Positions 16,467 through 24,886 of a stretch of 64,000 bases of DNA are shown one piece after another. The stretch comes from Yeosuana marina (GTDB taxonomy: Bacteria; Bacteroidota; Bacteroidia; Flavobacteriales; Flavobacteriaceae), in assembly GCF_011762485.1 (NCBI RefSeq), contig NZ_JAAKGI010000037.1, positions 195,075-259,074 on the forward strand. The letters run 5' to 3'. How positions within the stretch are numbered: position 1 is the first letter of the stretch; every line of letters starts with the position of its first letter. Below the pieces are notes generated by a model that made no database searches, had not been told where the DNA came from, and saw only the letters and a program-made list of their open reading frames with translations. A program made the translations under genes and the position numbers.

Positions 16467-18851
16467 ATGAAAAAACGAATTCAGTTAAATATAAAAATGA
16501 TATATGTAGTTATAATTACATTAATCATAACGAGTTGTCAAAATCTAGACACACCAGCTTTTTCAGAGTATGAAATTGATCCATCTGTAGTTCAGATTAT
16601 TTCACCAACAGAAGGAGCAGTTATTAAAGTTTTTGATGAACCCTCTTCATTAGACATAGAATTTAAAGTTGATGATGATAATTTAGTGAGTAAAGTTACA
16701 ATTGCTTTGGATGGCACAGAGATAGCTGATTTTAGCGATTTTAGTAATCCAAGACATATTTCTGAAACATATACTTTCGACGGTTTAGTTATTGGAGATC
16801 ACACCGTAGTAGTAACGTCTACAGATGTTAATGGAAAATCTACTATGGCTGAAGCAAATTTCAGTAAACAAGCACCTTATACACCACTATTTGATGGAGA
16901 ATCATTATATATGCCATTTGATGGAGACTACAGAGATTTAATAGGATTTAAAATAGCAGATCAAGTAGGAACTCCAGGTTTTCTTGGAACTGGTTTTGCT
17001 AGTGCAAATGCCTATAAAGGTGCAGCAGATTCTTATATAGAATTCCCAGCCGATGGCTTATTGAGCAATGAGTTTAGTGCTGCTTTTTGGTATAAAGTGG
17101 ATGCAAATCCAGATAGAGCAGGTATTTTGGTTATTGGAAATGACACTCCCGAAAATAGAAACCAAGGCTTTAGATTATTTAGAGAAGGTAGTGCTACAGA
17201 GCAACGCATTAAATTGAATGTTGGAACTGGTGCTGCAGAAAGCTGGAATGATGGTGGAATTATTGATGTAGAGGCGGGACAATGGGTTAATATTGTGGTA
17301 ACTGTTTCTGATACTCAAACTAAAATTTATTTTAATGGCGTAGAAGTTAATTCAGCAGATTTGGCAGCTCCAATTGATTGGACTGGATGTGATAACATAT
17401 CAATCGGATCAGGAGCTCCTACCTTTAGTTATTGGAATCATAAATCAGACTATAGTGGCATCGACGAGTTAAGGTTATTCAATAAAGCTTTGTCACAAAG
17501 TGATATTCAAATCATGCTAAATTCTTTTAATCCATATACTCCTCAATACGCTGGAGAATCTTTCTACATGCCTTTTGATCGTGGTTATATAGATTTAATT
17601 GCAGGTAGAGCCGCAAGCGTTGTTGGATCACCAGAGATTACCGATCAATCTTATAAGGGTGATGGTGCCTACTTAGGTGCAACAGATGCTTATTTAACCT
17701 ATCCAGCTGAAGGCTTATTAACGGACCAATTTAGTACGACGTTTTGGTATAAAGTAAGTGGAAACCCTGATAGAGCAGGTATTTTGGTTGTAGGTAATGA
17801 TACACCTGAAAATAGAAATCAAGGATTTAGGCTGTTTAGAGAAGGAAGCGGAACCGAACAACGGGTTAAATTGAATATTGGAACAGGTGGCGGAGAAAGT
17901 TGGAATGATGGAGGTGTTATTGATGCTACCGCTGGTGAATGGGTTCAAGTTGCTGTTACCGTTTCAGATACGCAAACTAAAATTTATTTTGATGGTATTG
18001 AAGTAAATTCAGCAGATTTAACTGCTCCAATTGATTGGACAGGATGTGATACGTTTACAATTGCTTCAGGTGTCCCTACATTCTCTTATTGGAATCATTT
18101 ATCAGACAGCAGTGTTATAGATGAATTACGATTTTATAATAAAGCATTATCACCAGAAGAAGTTATTCAAATTGTAGGCGGATCATACACGCCACCATAT
18201 TTTGGAGCAACTTTGTATATGCCTTTTGACGGAACCAATGTTGATAAAGTAACAAATACCACTGCTACAGTTGTAGGAACTCCCGATTTTGCTGGAGAAA
18301 GCGCAGTAGGAACTGATGCCTATGCTGGTGCTTCAGATTCCTATTTAACTGTTCCAACAGATAATTTATTAGGAAATCAATTTAGTGCAGCTTTTTGGTA
18401 TAAGGTAAATGCAGATCCAGATAGAGCAGGAATTTTAACCGTTGGCCCTCCAATGAATGGAGCTGATAATGATTTAAGTTCAGGATTTAGACTATTCAGA
18501 GAAGGAAGTGCTACTGAACAACGTATAAAATTGCATGTTGGAACAGATGCTGGTGATGTTTGGAATGATGGAGATGTATTAGATCCTACAGCGGGAGATT
18601 GGGTGCATATCGCATTTACAGTTTCAGACACCGAAACTAAAATTTATTTTAATGGCGTTGCGGTTGCCAATACGGGAGATATGACAGATAAACAGGTAAG
18701 CTGGGCAGGTTGTGATATTTTATCAATTGGTTCTGGTGCACCTAGATTTATAGCATGGGGTCATTTATCAGATTCGAGCTTTATAGATGATTTGCACGTG
18801 TTTGACAGAGCTTTAACAACAGACGAAATTCTGCAAATTATGAACAAGTAA
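16467..18851 (+). CDS. Surface lipoprotein with three LamG/concanavalin-like domains
   Basis: 794 residues. Lipid attachment is at Cys24 (ITSC). An Ig-like domain (about 40-135, IISPTEGAVIKV...HTVVVTSTDVNG) is followed by three consecutive LamG-type jelly-roll domains of about 217-222 residues. Each repeats FWYKV, NPDRAGIL (ADPDRAGIL in the third), GFRLFREGS, SWNDGG or VWNDGD, and TKIYFNG or TKIYFDG. The third repeat has a short insertion (GPPMNGADNDL). It takes the SusE/SusF position after susD and is probably a surface glycan-binding protein. No catalytic residues are evident. Three domains would give avidity for a long polymer. Direct ligand evidence is absent. Confidence 0.85.
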   Translation: MKKRIQLNIKMIYVVIITLIITSCQNLDTPAFSEYEIDPSVVQIISPTEGAVIKVFDEPSSLDIEFKVDDDNLVSKVTIALDGTEIADFSDFSNPRHISETYTFDGLVIGDHTVVVTSTDVNGKSTMAEANFSKQAPYTPLFDGESLYMPFDGDYRDLIGFKIADQVGTPGFLGTGFASANAYKGAADSYIEFPADGLLSNEFSAAFWYKVDANPDRAGILVIGNDTPENRNQGFRLFREGSATEQRIKLNVGTGAAESWNDGGIIDVEAGQWVNIVVTVSDTQTKIYFNGVEVNSADLAAPIDWTGCDNISIGSGAPTFSYWNHKSDYSGIDELRLFNKALSQSDIQIMLNSFNPYTPQYAGESFYMPFDRGYIDLIAGRAASVVGSPEITDQSYKGDGAYLGATDAYLTYPAEGLLTDQFSTTFWYKVSGNPDRAGILVVGNDTPENRNQGFRLFREGSGTEQRVKLNIGTGGGESWNDGGVIDATAGEWVQVAVTVSDTQTKIYFDGIEVNSADLTAPIDWTGCDTFTIASGVPTFSYWNHLSDSSVIDELRFYNKALSPEEVIQIVGGSYTPPYFGATLYMPFDGTNVDKVTNTTATVVGTPDFAGESAVGTDAYAGASDSYLTVPTDNLLGNQFSAAFWYKVNADPDRAGILTVGPPMNGADNDLSSGFRLFREGSATEQRIKLHVGTDAGDVWNDGDVLDPTAGDWVHIAFTVSDTETKIYFNGVAVANTGDMTDKQVSWAGCDILSIGSGAPRFIAWGHLSDSSFIDDLHVFDRALTTDEILQIMNK
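16878..18851 (+). repeat. Three tandem LamG-coding repeats (about 650 bp each)
   Basis: Units start at about 16878, 17535 and 18186, each opening with the codons for YTP (YTPP in unit 3). Blocks such as the one for TKIYF are almost identical at the DNA level in all units, and units 1 and 2 are the closest pair. This indicates internal duplication within the gene. It could also recombine or collapse in assembly. Confidence 0.75.
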
Positions 18852-18857
18852 AAAAAA

Positions 18858-18898
18858 ACTAAAACTTTAAAAACTTAATAATTTTTAAAGTTTTAGTT
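18858..18898 (+). terminator. A/T hairpin after the LamG gene
   Basis: AACTAAAACTTTAAAAA is inverted as TTTTTAAAGTTTTAGTT with a short loop, right after the LamG stop codon. It is a weak A/T stem without a clean T-run, so partial termination or an mRNA end-protecting hairpin is more likely than a full stop. Confidence 0.45.
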
Positions 18899-18931
18899 AA
18901 TATGTTTGTTTGAGTTAGTGTTTTTTTATTT

Positions 18932-18965
18932 GAATTTAGCTGCATTTCGAATGCAGCTAAATTTC
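18932..18965 (+). terminator. Second hairpin before the first GH144 gene
   Basis: AATTTAGCTGCATT is followed by TCG and its exact complement AATGCAGCTAAATT: a 14-bp perfect stem 17 bases before the GH144 start. There is no T-run. It may act as an attenuator or mRNA processing and stability element between the binding/uptake genes and the enzyme genes. Confidence 0.45.
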
Positions 18966-18981
18966 TAAAAACCCTTTTTAA

Positions 18982-20349
18982 ATGACTTTTTTTAAAGTAA
19001 AAATAATTTCTTTTTTTTGCATCATAATCTTATTATTTAATTGTAATAGCAAGAAAAATAAGGCTATTTCAAAAATAAAAAATCATTCAGATGTTAATAT
19101 TGAAAACTCCTTATTAGATACCATTCAAAAACAAACCATCAACTATTTTTGGGAAGGAGCAGAACCTAATTCTGGGATGGCAAGAGAACGTGTGCATATG
19201 GATAATGTCTATCCAACCTCTCCTAAAAACACAATAACAACTGGTGGAAGTGGCTTTGGGTTAATGGCGATTTTAGTTGGTGTTGAAAGAGGATTTATTC
19301 CACGAGATGAAGCTCTCGATAGATATCTAAAAATAGTTGATTTTTTAGAAAAGGCAGACAGATTTCACGGTGCTTGGCCTCATTGGATAAATGGTGAAAC
19401 CGGCAAGGTTGTTCCTTTTAGCAAAAAAGACAATGGTGGCGATTTAGTTGAAACCGCATTTTTGGTTCAAGGACTTCTAACGGTCTCTGAATATTTTAAA
19501 GATGGTGATACTGAAAAAGAACAAGAACTCGTTTCTAAAATAGATAAGCTTTGGAAAGGCGTAGAATGGGATTGGTATACAAAAGGTGAAAATGTATTGT
19601 ATTGGCATTGGTCTCCCGAATATAATTGGGACATGAACTTTAAAGTTGGTGGGTATAACGAGTGTTTAATTATGTACGTTTTGGCAGCAGCATCCCCAAC
19701 ACATCCAATTTCAAAAGCGGTTTATGAAAAAGGGTGGGCAAGAAACGGAGCCATTGTTTCTAAGGATTCTTTATATGGAGAGGCTCTTGTTTTAGATTAC
19801 TACGAAGGAGATGATGCTCCCGTAGGGCCTTTATTCTGGGCACATTATTCGTATTTAGGATTAAATCCTAAAGGTTTAAAAGATCAATATGCAGACTATT
19901 GGAAATTAACCCAGAATCAAGCAAAAATTCATTATAAATACGCTATAGATAATCCTAAACATTTTAAAGGTTATGGCGATAGTCTTTGGGGTTTAACTTC
20001 AAGTTATTCCATAAAAGGGTATGCGGGTCACAGACCAGGCAATGATCTTGGTGTTATTTCACCAACAGCTGCGCTTTCATCATTTCCATATACCCCGAAA
20101 GAAAGTATGAAAATGCTTGAAAATCTCTATAAAAACCATGATTCACTTATTGGTAAATACGGGCCTTACGATGCATTTAGCATACAAGATCATTGGTTTT
20201 TACCAAGATATTTAGCGATAGACCAAGGGCCTATTCCTGTCATGATTGAAAATTATAGAACGGGTTTATTGTGGAATTTATTTATGAAAAATAAGGATGT
20301 CCTTAATGGGTTAAATAAATTAGGATTTACGATTGATTCTCAAAATTAA
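18982..20349 (+). CDS. GH144-type endo-beta-1,2-glucanase (glycoamylase-like domain), lipoprotein
   Basis: 455 residues. The lipoprotein leader ends at Cys21. The rest is a single (alpha/alpha)6-type domain of the PF10091 'glycoamylase' family: TTGGSGFGLMAILVGVERG near residues 86-104, DRFHGAWPHW near 126-135, DNGGDLVETAFL near 150-161 with a conserved acidic Glu, GYNECLIMYVLAA, and a GPIPVMIENYRTGLLWNLF end. The PF10091 name is misleading: characterised secreted bacterial members (GH144) cut beta-1,2-glucan. The length is normal. It is the first of two tandem copies, 11 bases before the next. The lipidated N-terminus places it on a membrane, probably the cell surface or periplasm. The exact specificity is inferred. 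Confidence 0.8.
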   Translation: MTFFKVKIISFFCIIILLFNCNSKKNKAISKIKNHSDVNIENSLLDTIQKQTINYFWEGAEPNSGMARERVHMDNVYPTSPKNTITTGGSGFGLMAILVGVERGFIPRDEALDRYLKIVDFLEKADRFHGAWPHWINGETGKVVPFSKKDNGGDLVETAFLVQGLLTVSEYFKDGDTEKEQELVSKIDKLWKGVEWDWYTKGENVLYWHWSPEYNWDMNFKVGGYNECLIMYVLAAASPTHPISKAVYEKGWARNGAIVSKDSLYGEALVLDYYEGDDAPVGPLFWAHYSYLGLNPKGLKDQYADYWKLTQNQAKIHYKYAIDNPKHFKGYGDSLWGLTSSYSIKGYAGHRPGNDLGVISPTAALSSFPYTPKESMKMLENLYKNHDSLIGKYGPYDAFSIQDHWFLPRYLAIDQGPIPVMIENYRTGLLWNLFMKNKDVLNGLNKLGFTIDSQN

Positions 20350-20360
20350 AATAGCAATTC

Positions 20361-21704
20361 ATGTTTAAATTTTATGTAGCCATATTTCTAGTAATAACTT
20401 TTTTTTCATGTGGTTCAGATACTGATCCAGTATCTAATGAACCTGAAAAAGTTACGCTAACAGATACAGAGATAATGGATTTAACTCAAAAGGAAACATT
20501 CAAATATTTTTGGGATTTTGCGAATTCAAGTTCAGGAGCAGCCAAAGAACGGTATCATCCTAACGATCCAACATTAAATCAAAATGTAGTTACTACAGGT
20601 GGAACGGGTTTTGGTTTAATGGCTATATTAGTAGGTATTGAACGAGGCTATGTGACTAAAGCTGAGGGAACAGCCAGATTAAACAAAATTTTATCATTTC
20701 TTGAAAATGCTGATCGATTTCATGGGGCGTGGCCGCATTGGATGGATGGAGGCAATGGGAATGTCATTCCGTTTAGCACAAAAGATAATGGAGGCGATTT
20801 AGTTGAAACGGCTTTCTTAGCTCAAGGATTAATATGTGTAAAAGAATATTTTAAAAACGGTTCAACTGATGAAAAAGCACTTTCAAATCTTGCTGACGCC
20901 CTATGGAAAGGTATCGAATGGAATTGGTATACGCAAAATCAAAATGCCTTGTACTGGCACTGGAGCCCAAATTACGGATTTGACATAAACATGAAGCTAA
21001 GCGGATATAACGAAACACTGATTGCGTATGTGTTAGCGGCAGCATCACCTGATTATGCCATAACGAAACCAGTTTACGAAGAAGGTTGGGCAAATAACGG
21101 CACTATTGTTTCATCTAGCTCTCAATACGGAATTCCTTTGGTTTTAAATCATGCTGGAGGTTCAGATTTTGGTGGACCTTTGTTTTTTAGTCAGTATTCG
21201 TTTTTAGGATTGAATCCTAAAAACTTATCAGATCAATATGCTAATTATTGGAACCTTGTTGTAAATCACACAAAAATTAACCGTCTATATTGTATTTCAA
21301 ATCCTAAAAACTATACTGATTATGGTGCCGATTGCTGGGGTTTAACAGCGAGTTATTCACGAAATTCAGATGGATCAATAGGCTATTCAGCACATAGTCC
21401 TTCAAACGATTTAGGCGTAATTTCTCCTACAGCGGCTATAAGTTCTATTGCTTACACGCCTTCAGAATCTTTAGATGTTATGCATTTTCTCTATCAAAAA
21501 AAGGACAAATTATTAGGAGTTGCAGGCTTTTATGATGCCTTTAGTCCACAATTTAATTATTGGGTTGCCGAAGCCTATTTGGCAATTGATCAGGGACCTG
21601 AAATTATTATGATCGAGAACTACAGAACTGGATTGTTATGGAATTTATTTATGCAAAATGAGGATGTTAAAAACGGATTAAATATATTAGGGTTTAATTA
21701 TTAA
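20361..21704 (+). CDS. Second GH144-type glucanase, lipoprotein
   Basis: 447 residues, a paralog of the preceding gene with the same blocks (TTGGTGFGLMAILVGIERG, DRFHGAWPHWMDGG, DNGGDLVETAFLAQGL, MIENYRTGLLWNLF). The leader gives Cys17 as lipid site. It differs in having FSPQFNYWVAEAYLAIDQGP where the first copy has FSIQDHWFLPRYLAIDQGP, and NRLYCISNPKNY plus a GSIGYSAHSP insert, which line the likely substrate cleft. The two copies may prefer different chain lengths or cyclic versus linear glucan. That is a guess. It sits 11 bases from both the first copy and the esterase gene, so it is in one operon with them. Confidence 0.8.
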   Translation: MFKFYVAIFLVITFFSCGSDTDPVSNEPEKVTLTDTEIMDLTQKETFKYFWDFANSSSGAAKERYHPNDPTLNQNVVTTGGTGFGLMAILVGIERGYVTKAEGTARLNKILSFLENADRFHGAWPHWMDGGNGNVIPFSTKDNGGDLVETAFLAQGLICVKEYFKNGSTDEKALSNLADALWKGIEWNWYTQNQNALYWHWSPNYGFDINMKLSGYNETLIAYVLAAASPDYAITKPVYEEGWANNGTIVSSSSQYGIPLVLNHAGGSDFGGPLFFSQYSFLGLNPKNLSDQYANYWNLVVNHTKINRLYCISNPKNYTDYGADCWGLTASYSRNSDGSIGYSAHSPSNDLGVISPTAAISSIAYTPSESLDVMHFLYQKKDKLLGVAGFYDAFSPQFNYWVAEAYLAIDQGPEIIMIENYRTGLLWNLFMQNEDVKNGLNILGFNY

Positions 21705-21715
21705 TAGGTTTAAAA

Positions 21716-22507
21716 ATGAAAAATAAAATAGTATTAATGCTATTAGTTTTTGTTGGCTTTTCGAGTGTTTTAAGAGCACAAGATGAAGATGCTTATTTAA
21801 AAAAAATAGTTGTTAATAATGGGGATACATTAAAATACAGGATATTATTACCAAAAGATTTTTCTGAAAATAAACAATATCCAGTAGTGTTATTTCTTCA
21901 CGGAGCGGGAGAACGAGGTAATGATAATAAATCACAGCTAATTCATGGGAAATCATTATTTGCTAATGAAGCTGTTAGAGATTCGTTTCCAGCTATAGTT
22001 GTCTTTCCGCAATGTCCTAAAGAAGATTATTGGGCGAATGTAAAACGAGATTATTCAAAAAAAGGAATTGAAAAATTCAAATATAAACGTATGGGAAAGC
22101 CAACAAAATCGATGAAACTTGTCATTGATTTTATGGATGATTTTATCAATAATCCTTACGTTAAAAAAGATCAGGTTTACGTTGGCGGACTTTCAATGGG
22201 GGGCATGGGCACATTTGAGATATTAAAACGAAGACCCGATATGTTTGCGGCAGCCTTTCCCATTTGTGGCGGAGGCCATCCAAAAGCAACAAAAAAATAT
22301 GCTGATAAAGTAGCACTTTGGGTTTTTCAAGGCGGAAAGGATGATGTTGTAATTCCGTATTTCGCTTTAAGGATGGTGACAGCACTTCAAAAAAGAGGCG
22401 CAGACGTTAGGTTAACCTATTTCGAGCATGACAATCACAATAGCTGGGATTCTGCCTTTGCCGAACCGGAGTTATTACCATGGCTTTTTTCAAAATCAAA
22501 AAAATAG
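21716..22507 (+). CDS. Secreted alpha/beta-hydrolase esterase (CE1/PHB-depolymerase-like)
   Basis: 263 residues. A signal peptide ends near residue 22 (LRAQ). The hydrolase fold shows FLHGAGERG (oxyanion turn), nucleophile elbow GGLSMGGMG near residues 157-165, a catalytic Asp in GGKDDVVIP, and the His in EHDNHNSWDSAF. This is the layout of carbohydrate-esterase-1-like and phospholipase/carboxylesterase proteins that sit in polysaccharide loci. The protein is exported, not lipidated. In a beta-1,2-glucan locus it could remove acyl decorations such as succinyl groups, as found on osmoregulated glucans. The actual ester is unknown. The next gene begins 2 bases after the stop if its second ATG is used. 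Confidence 0.8.
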   Translation: MKNKIVLMLLVFVGFSSVLRAQDEDAYLKKIVVNNGDTLKYRILLPKDFSENKQYPVVLFLHGAGERGNDNKSQLIHGKSLFANEAVRDSFPAIVVFPQCPKEDYWANVKRDYSKKGIEKFKYKRMGKPTKSMKLVIDFMDDFINNPYVKKDQVYVGGLSMGGMGTFEILKRRPDMFAAAFPICGGGHPKATKKYADKVALWVFQGGKDDVVIPYFALRMVTALQKRGADVRLTYFEHDNHNSWDSAFAEPELLPWLFSKSKK

Positions 22508-22509
22508 AG

Positions 22510-24846
22510 ATGAGTAAATTATTTAACATTAAATATGCTTTTTTAAGCATTACAGTATTACTAATTGTAGCATGTAATTCAAATCAAAAGAAATCAGATA
22601 CGCTTTCAAGTGATAATCCTTTTGAAGAAAAAGTAGATTCGATATTGAGTTTAATGACGGTTGATGAAAAAATTGGGCAACTTAATCTTCCTGTTTCTGG
22701 AGATATTACAACTGGGCAAGCACAAAGCTCTGATATCGCAAAAAAAATAGAAGAAGGATTAGTAGGTGGCTTATTCAATATTAAATCGGCAGAGAAGATT
22801 AAAGAAGTACAAAAAATAGCTATTGAAAAAAGCCGATTGAAAATCCCTTTACTCTTTGGTATGGATGTGATTCATGGCTACCAAACAACATTTCCAATTC
22901 CATTGGGCTTATCAAGCTCGTGGGATATGAAACTTATAAAACAAACCGCACAGATGGCTGCAAAAGAAGCCACAGCCGATGGTATTAACTGGACGTTTTC
23001 ACCAATGGTAGATATATCTAGAGATCCTCGTTGGGGTCGCGTTTCCGAAGGTTCGGGAGAAGATCCTTTTTTAGGAAGCGAAATAGCTAAAGCCATGGTA
23101 GAGGGGTATCAAGGTGACGATCTAACCAAGAACAACACCATGTTGGCATGCGTAAAACATTTTGCGCTATATGGCGCTCCTGAAGCAGGTAGAGATTATA
23201 ATACGGTTGACATGAGTAGAATACGCATGTACAACGAGTATTTACCACCCTACAAAGCCGCTGTCGATGCAGGCGTGGGTTCTGTGATGGCATCATTTAA
23301 CGAGATTGATGGTATTCCAGCAACAGGTAATAAATGGTTGCTAACCGACTTGCTAAGAGATGATTGGGGTTTTAATGGATTTGTTGTGACGGATTACACA
23401 GGACTTTATGAAATGATACCTCATGGTATGGGAGATAAATACCAAGTTGCTGAGTTAGCTTTAAAAGCGGGCGTAGACATGGATATGGCAGGCGATTCAC
23501 CAGCAATTCCTGCTGCTTTTGTTAAAACCTTGAAACAATCTCTTGAAGAAGGGAAAATATCTATGAGTGACCTTGATACTGCTGTAAAACGCATGTTAAC
23601 GGCGAAATACCGATTAGGTTTATTTGATGATCCTTATAAATATTGCGACCTGAATAGATCTAAAACAGAGGTGTTTACCCCTGAAAACAGAACGTTTGCT
23701 AGAAAAGTAGCTACTGAATCGATGGTGCTTCTTAAAAATGAAAACAATCTTTTGCCGTTAAAAAAATCAGGAACCATTGGAGTTATAGGCCCCTTGGCAA
23801 ACACCGCCGTAAATATGGCTGGAACATGGAGTGTGGCTACCAAACAAAATCTATCGATCCCTTTATTGGAAGGGTTAAAAACAGTAGCCGGTGAAGATGT
23901 AAAGGTGTTATACGCCAAAGGAAGTAACGTCGATTATGATTTGGAATACGAAAAACGGGTGACGATGTTTGGTAAAGATATTCCGCGTGATGGCAGAACA
24001 GATAAACAATTGTTAGATGAAGCCTTATCAGTCGCTTCAAAATCTGATGTTATTGTCGCAGCTATTGGTGAAACTGCGGAAATGAGTGGCGAATGCAGTA
24101 GCGTGACTAATCTTCAAATTCCACAACTTCAAAAAGATTTATTAAATGCACTTTTAAAAACAGGAAAACCGGTGGTTTTAGTTTTATTCACTGGAAGACC
24201 TTTGGCCATTACTGAAGAAAATGAAAAGGTTCCAGCAATATTAAATGTTTGGTTTTCGGGTAGTGAAGCAGGGTTAGCAATTTCTGATGTGCTTTTTGGA
24301 GATGTAAACCCTTCAGGAAAATTGACAGCTACCTTTCCGCGAAATGTAGGGCAAGTGCCTATTTATTACAATCATAAAAATACAGGACGCCCTTTGGGAA
24401 ATAATGACGGTAAATTCGAAAAATTCAAATCAAATTATATTGATGTTCGTAATGAACCATTGTACCCGTTTGGTTATGGATTAAGCTATACGGATTTTAC
24501 TTATAACAACTTGAAATTGAGTTCAAATCAACTCAATCCAAATAGTTCTATTGAAGTTTCTGTCAATGTCACTAATTCTGGTAATTACGACGGAAAAGAA
24601 GTTGTTCAACTATACATAAGAGACCTTGTAGGTTCTGTAACAAGGCCTGTAAAAGAGCTTAAAGGATTTCAGAAAGTTGACATTAAAAATGGAGATACTA
24701 AAACCATTACGTTTCAATTATCTGTTGAAGATTTAAAATTTTATAATTCTAATCTAGATTTTGTTGCGGAACCTGGAGAGTTTGAGGTGTTTGTTGGAAC
24801 AAATTCTAATGCAACACTAAAAGATACCTTTGAGTTAGTTAAGTGA
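22510..24846 (+). CDS. Glycoside hydrolase family 3 beta-glucosidase (BglX-like), lipoprotein
   Basis: About 778 residues from the ATG at 22510. This start was chosen because it gives a clean lipoprotein leader with Cys22 (LLIVAC). An in-frame ATG at 22480 would overlap the esterase and add charged residues before the leader. The GH3 N-domain contains GMDVIHGY, FSPMVDISRDPRWGR, CVKHFALYGAP and GFVVTDYTG, with Asp295 as the expected nucleophile. The C-domain has GETAEMSGECS with the likely acid/base Glu. The fibronectin-III-like end includes YPFGYGLSYTDF. GH3 enzymes of this kind release glucose from beta-glucosides, and some prefer sophorose. Here it would finish the oligosaccharides made by the GH144 enzymes. 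Confidence 0.9.
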   Translation: MSKLFNIKYAFLSITVLLIVACNSNQKKSDTLSSDNPFEEKVDSILSLMTVDEKIGQLNLPVSGDITTGQAQSSDIAKKIEEGLVGGLFNIKSAEKIKEVQKIAIEKSRLKIPLLFGMDVIHGYQTTFPIPLGLSSSWDMKLIKQTAQMAAKEATADGINWTFSPMVDISRDPRWGRVSEGSGEDPFLGSEIAKAMVEGYQGDDLTKNNTMLACVKHFALYGAPEAGRDYNTVDMSRIRMYNEYLPPYKAAVDAGVGSVMASFNEIDGIPATGNKWLLTDLLRDDWGFNGFVVTDYTGLYEMIPHGMGDKYQVAELALKAGVDMDMAGDSPAIPAAFVKTLKQSLEEGKISMSDLDTAVKRMLTAKYRLGLFDDPYKYCDLNRSKTEVFTPENRTFARKVATESMVLLKNENNLLPLKKSGTIGVIGPLANTAVNMAGTWSVATKQNLSIPLLEGLKTVAGEDVKVLYAKGSNVDYDLEYEKRVTMFGKDIPRDGRTDKQLLDEALSVASKSDVIVAAIGETAEMSGECSSVTNLQIPQLQKDLLNALLKTGKPVVLVLFTGRPLAITEENEKVPAILNVWFSGSEAGLAISDVLFGDVNPSGKLTATFPRNVGQVPIYYNHKNTGRPLGNNDGKFEKFKSNYIDVRNEPLYPFGYGLSYTDFTYNNLKLSSNQLNPNSSIEVSVNVTNSGNYDGKEVVQLYIRDLVGSVTRPVKELKGFQKVDIKNGDTKTITFQLSVEDLKFYNSNLDFVAEPGEFEVFVGTNSNATLKDTFELVK

Positions 24847-24886
24847 TATTGGAATTCTGAAGGATGCCCTCAAAAAACTATAAATC

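Noticed and set aside
18982..21704. Glucoamylase or starch-degrading role for the two tandem enzymes.
   Set aside because: The family name comes from an old domain label. Known secreted bacterial members act on beta-1,2-glucan, and no other starch gene is in the locus.
22480..22509. Upstream ATG as the start of the GH3 gene.
   Set aside because: It overlaps the esterase gene and puts charged residues before the lipoprotein leader; the ATG at 22510 gives a normal leader.
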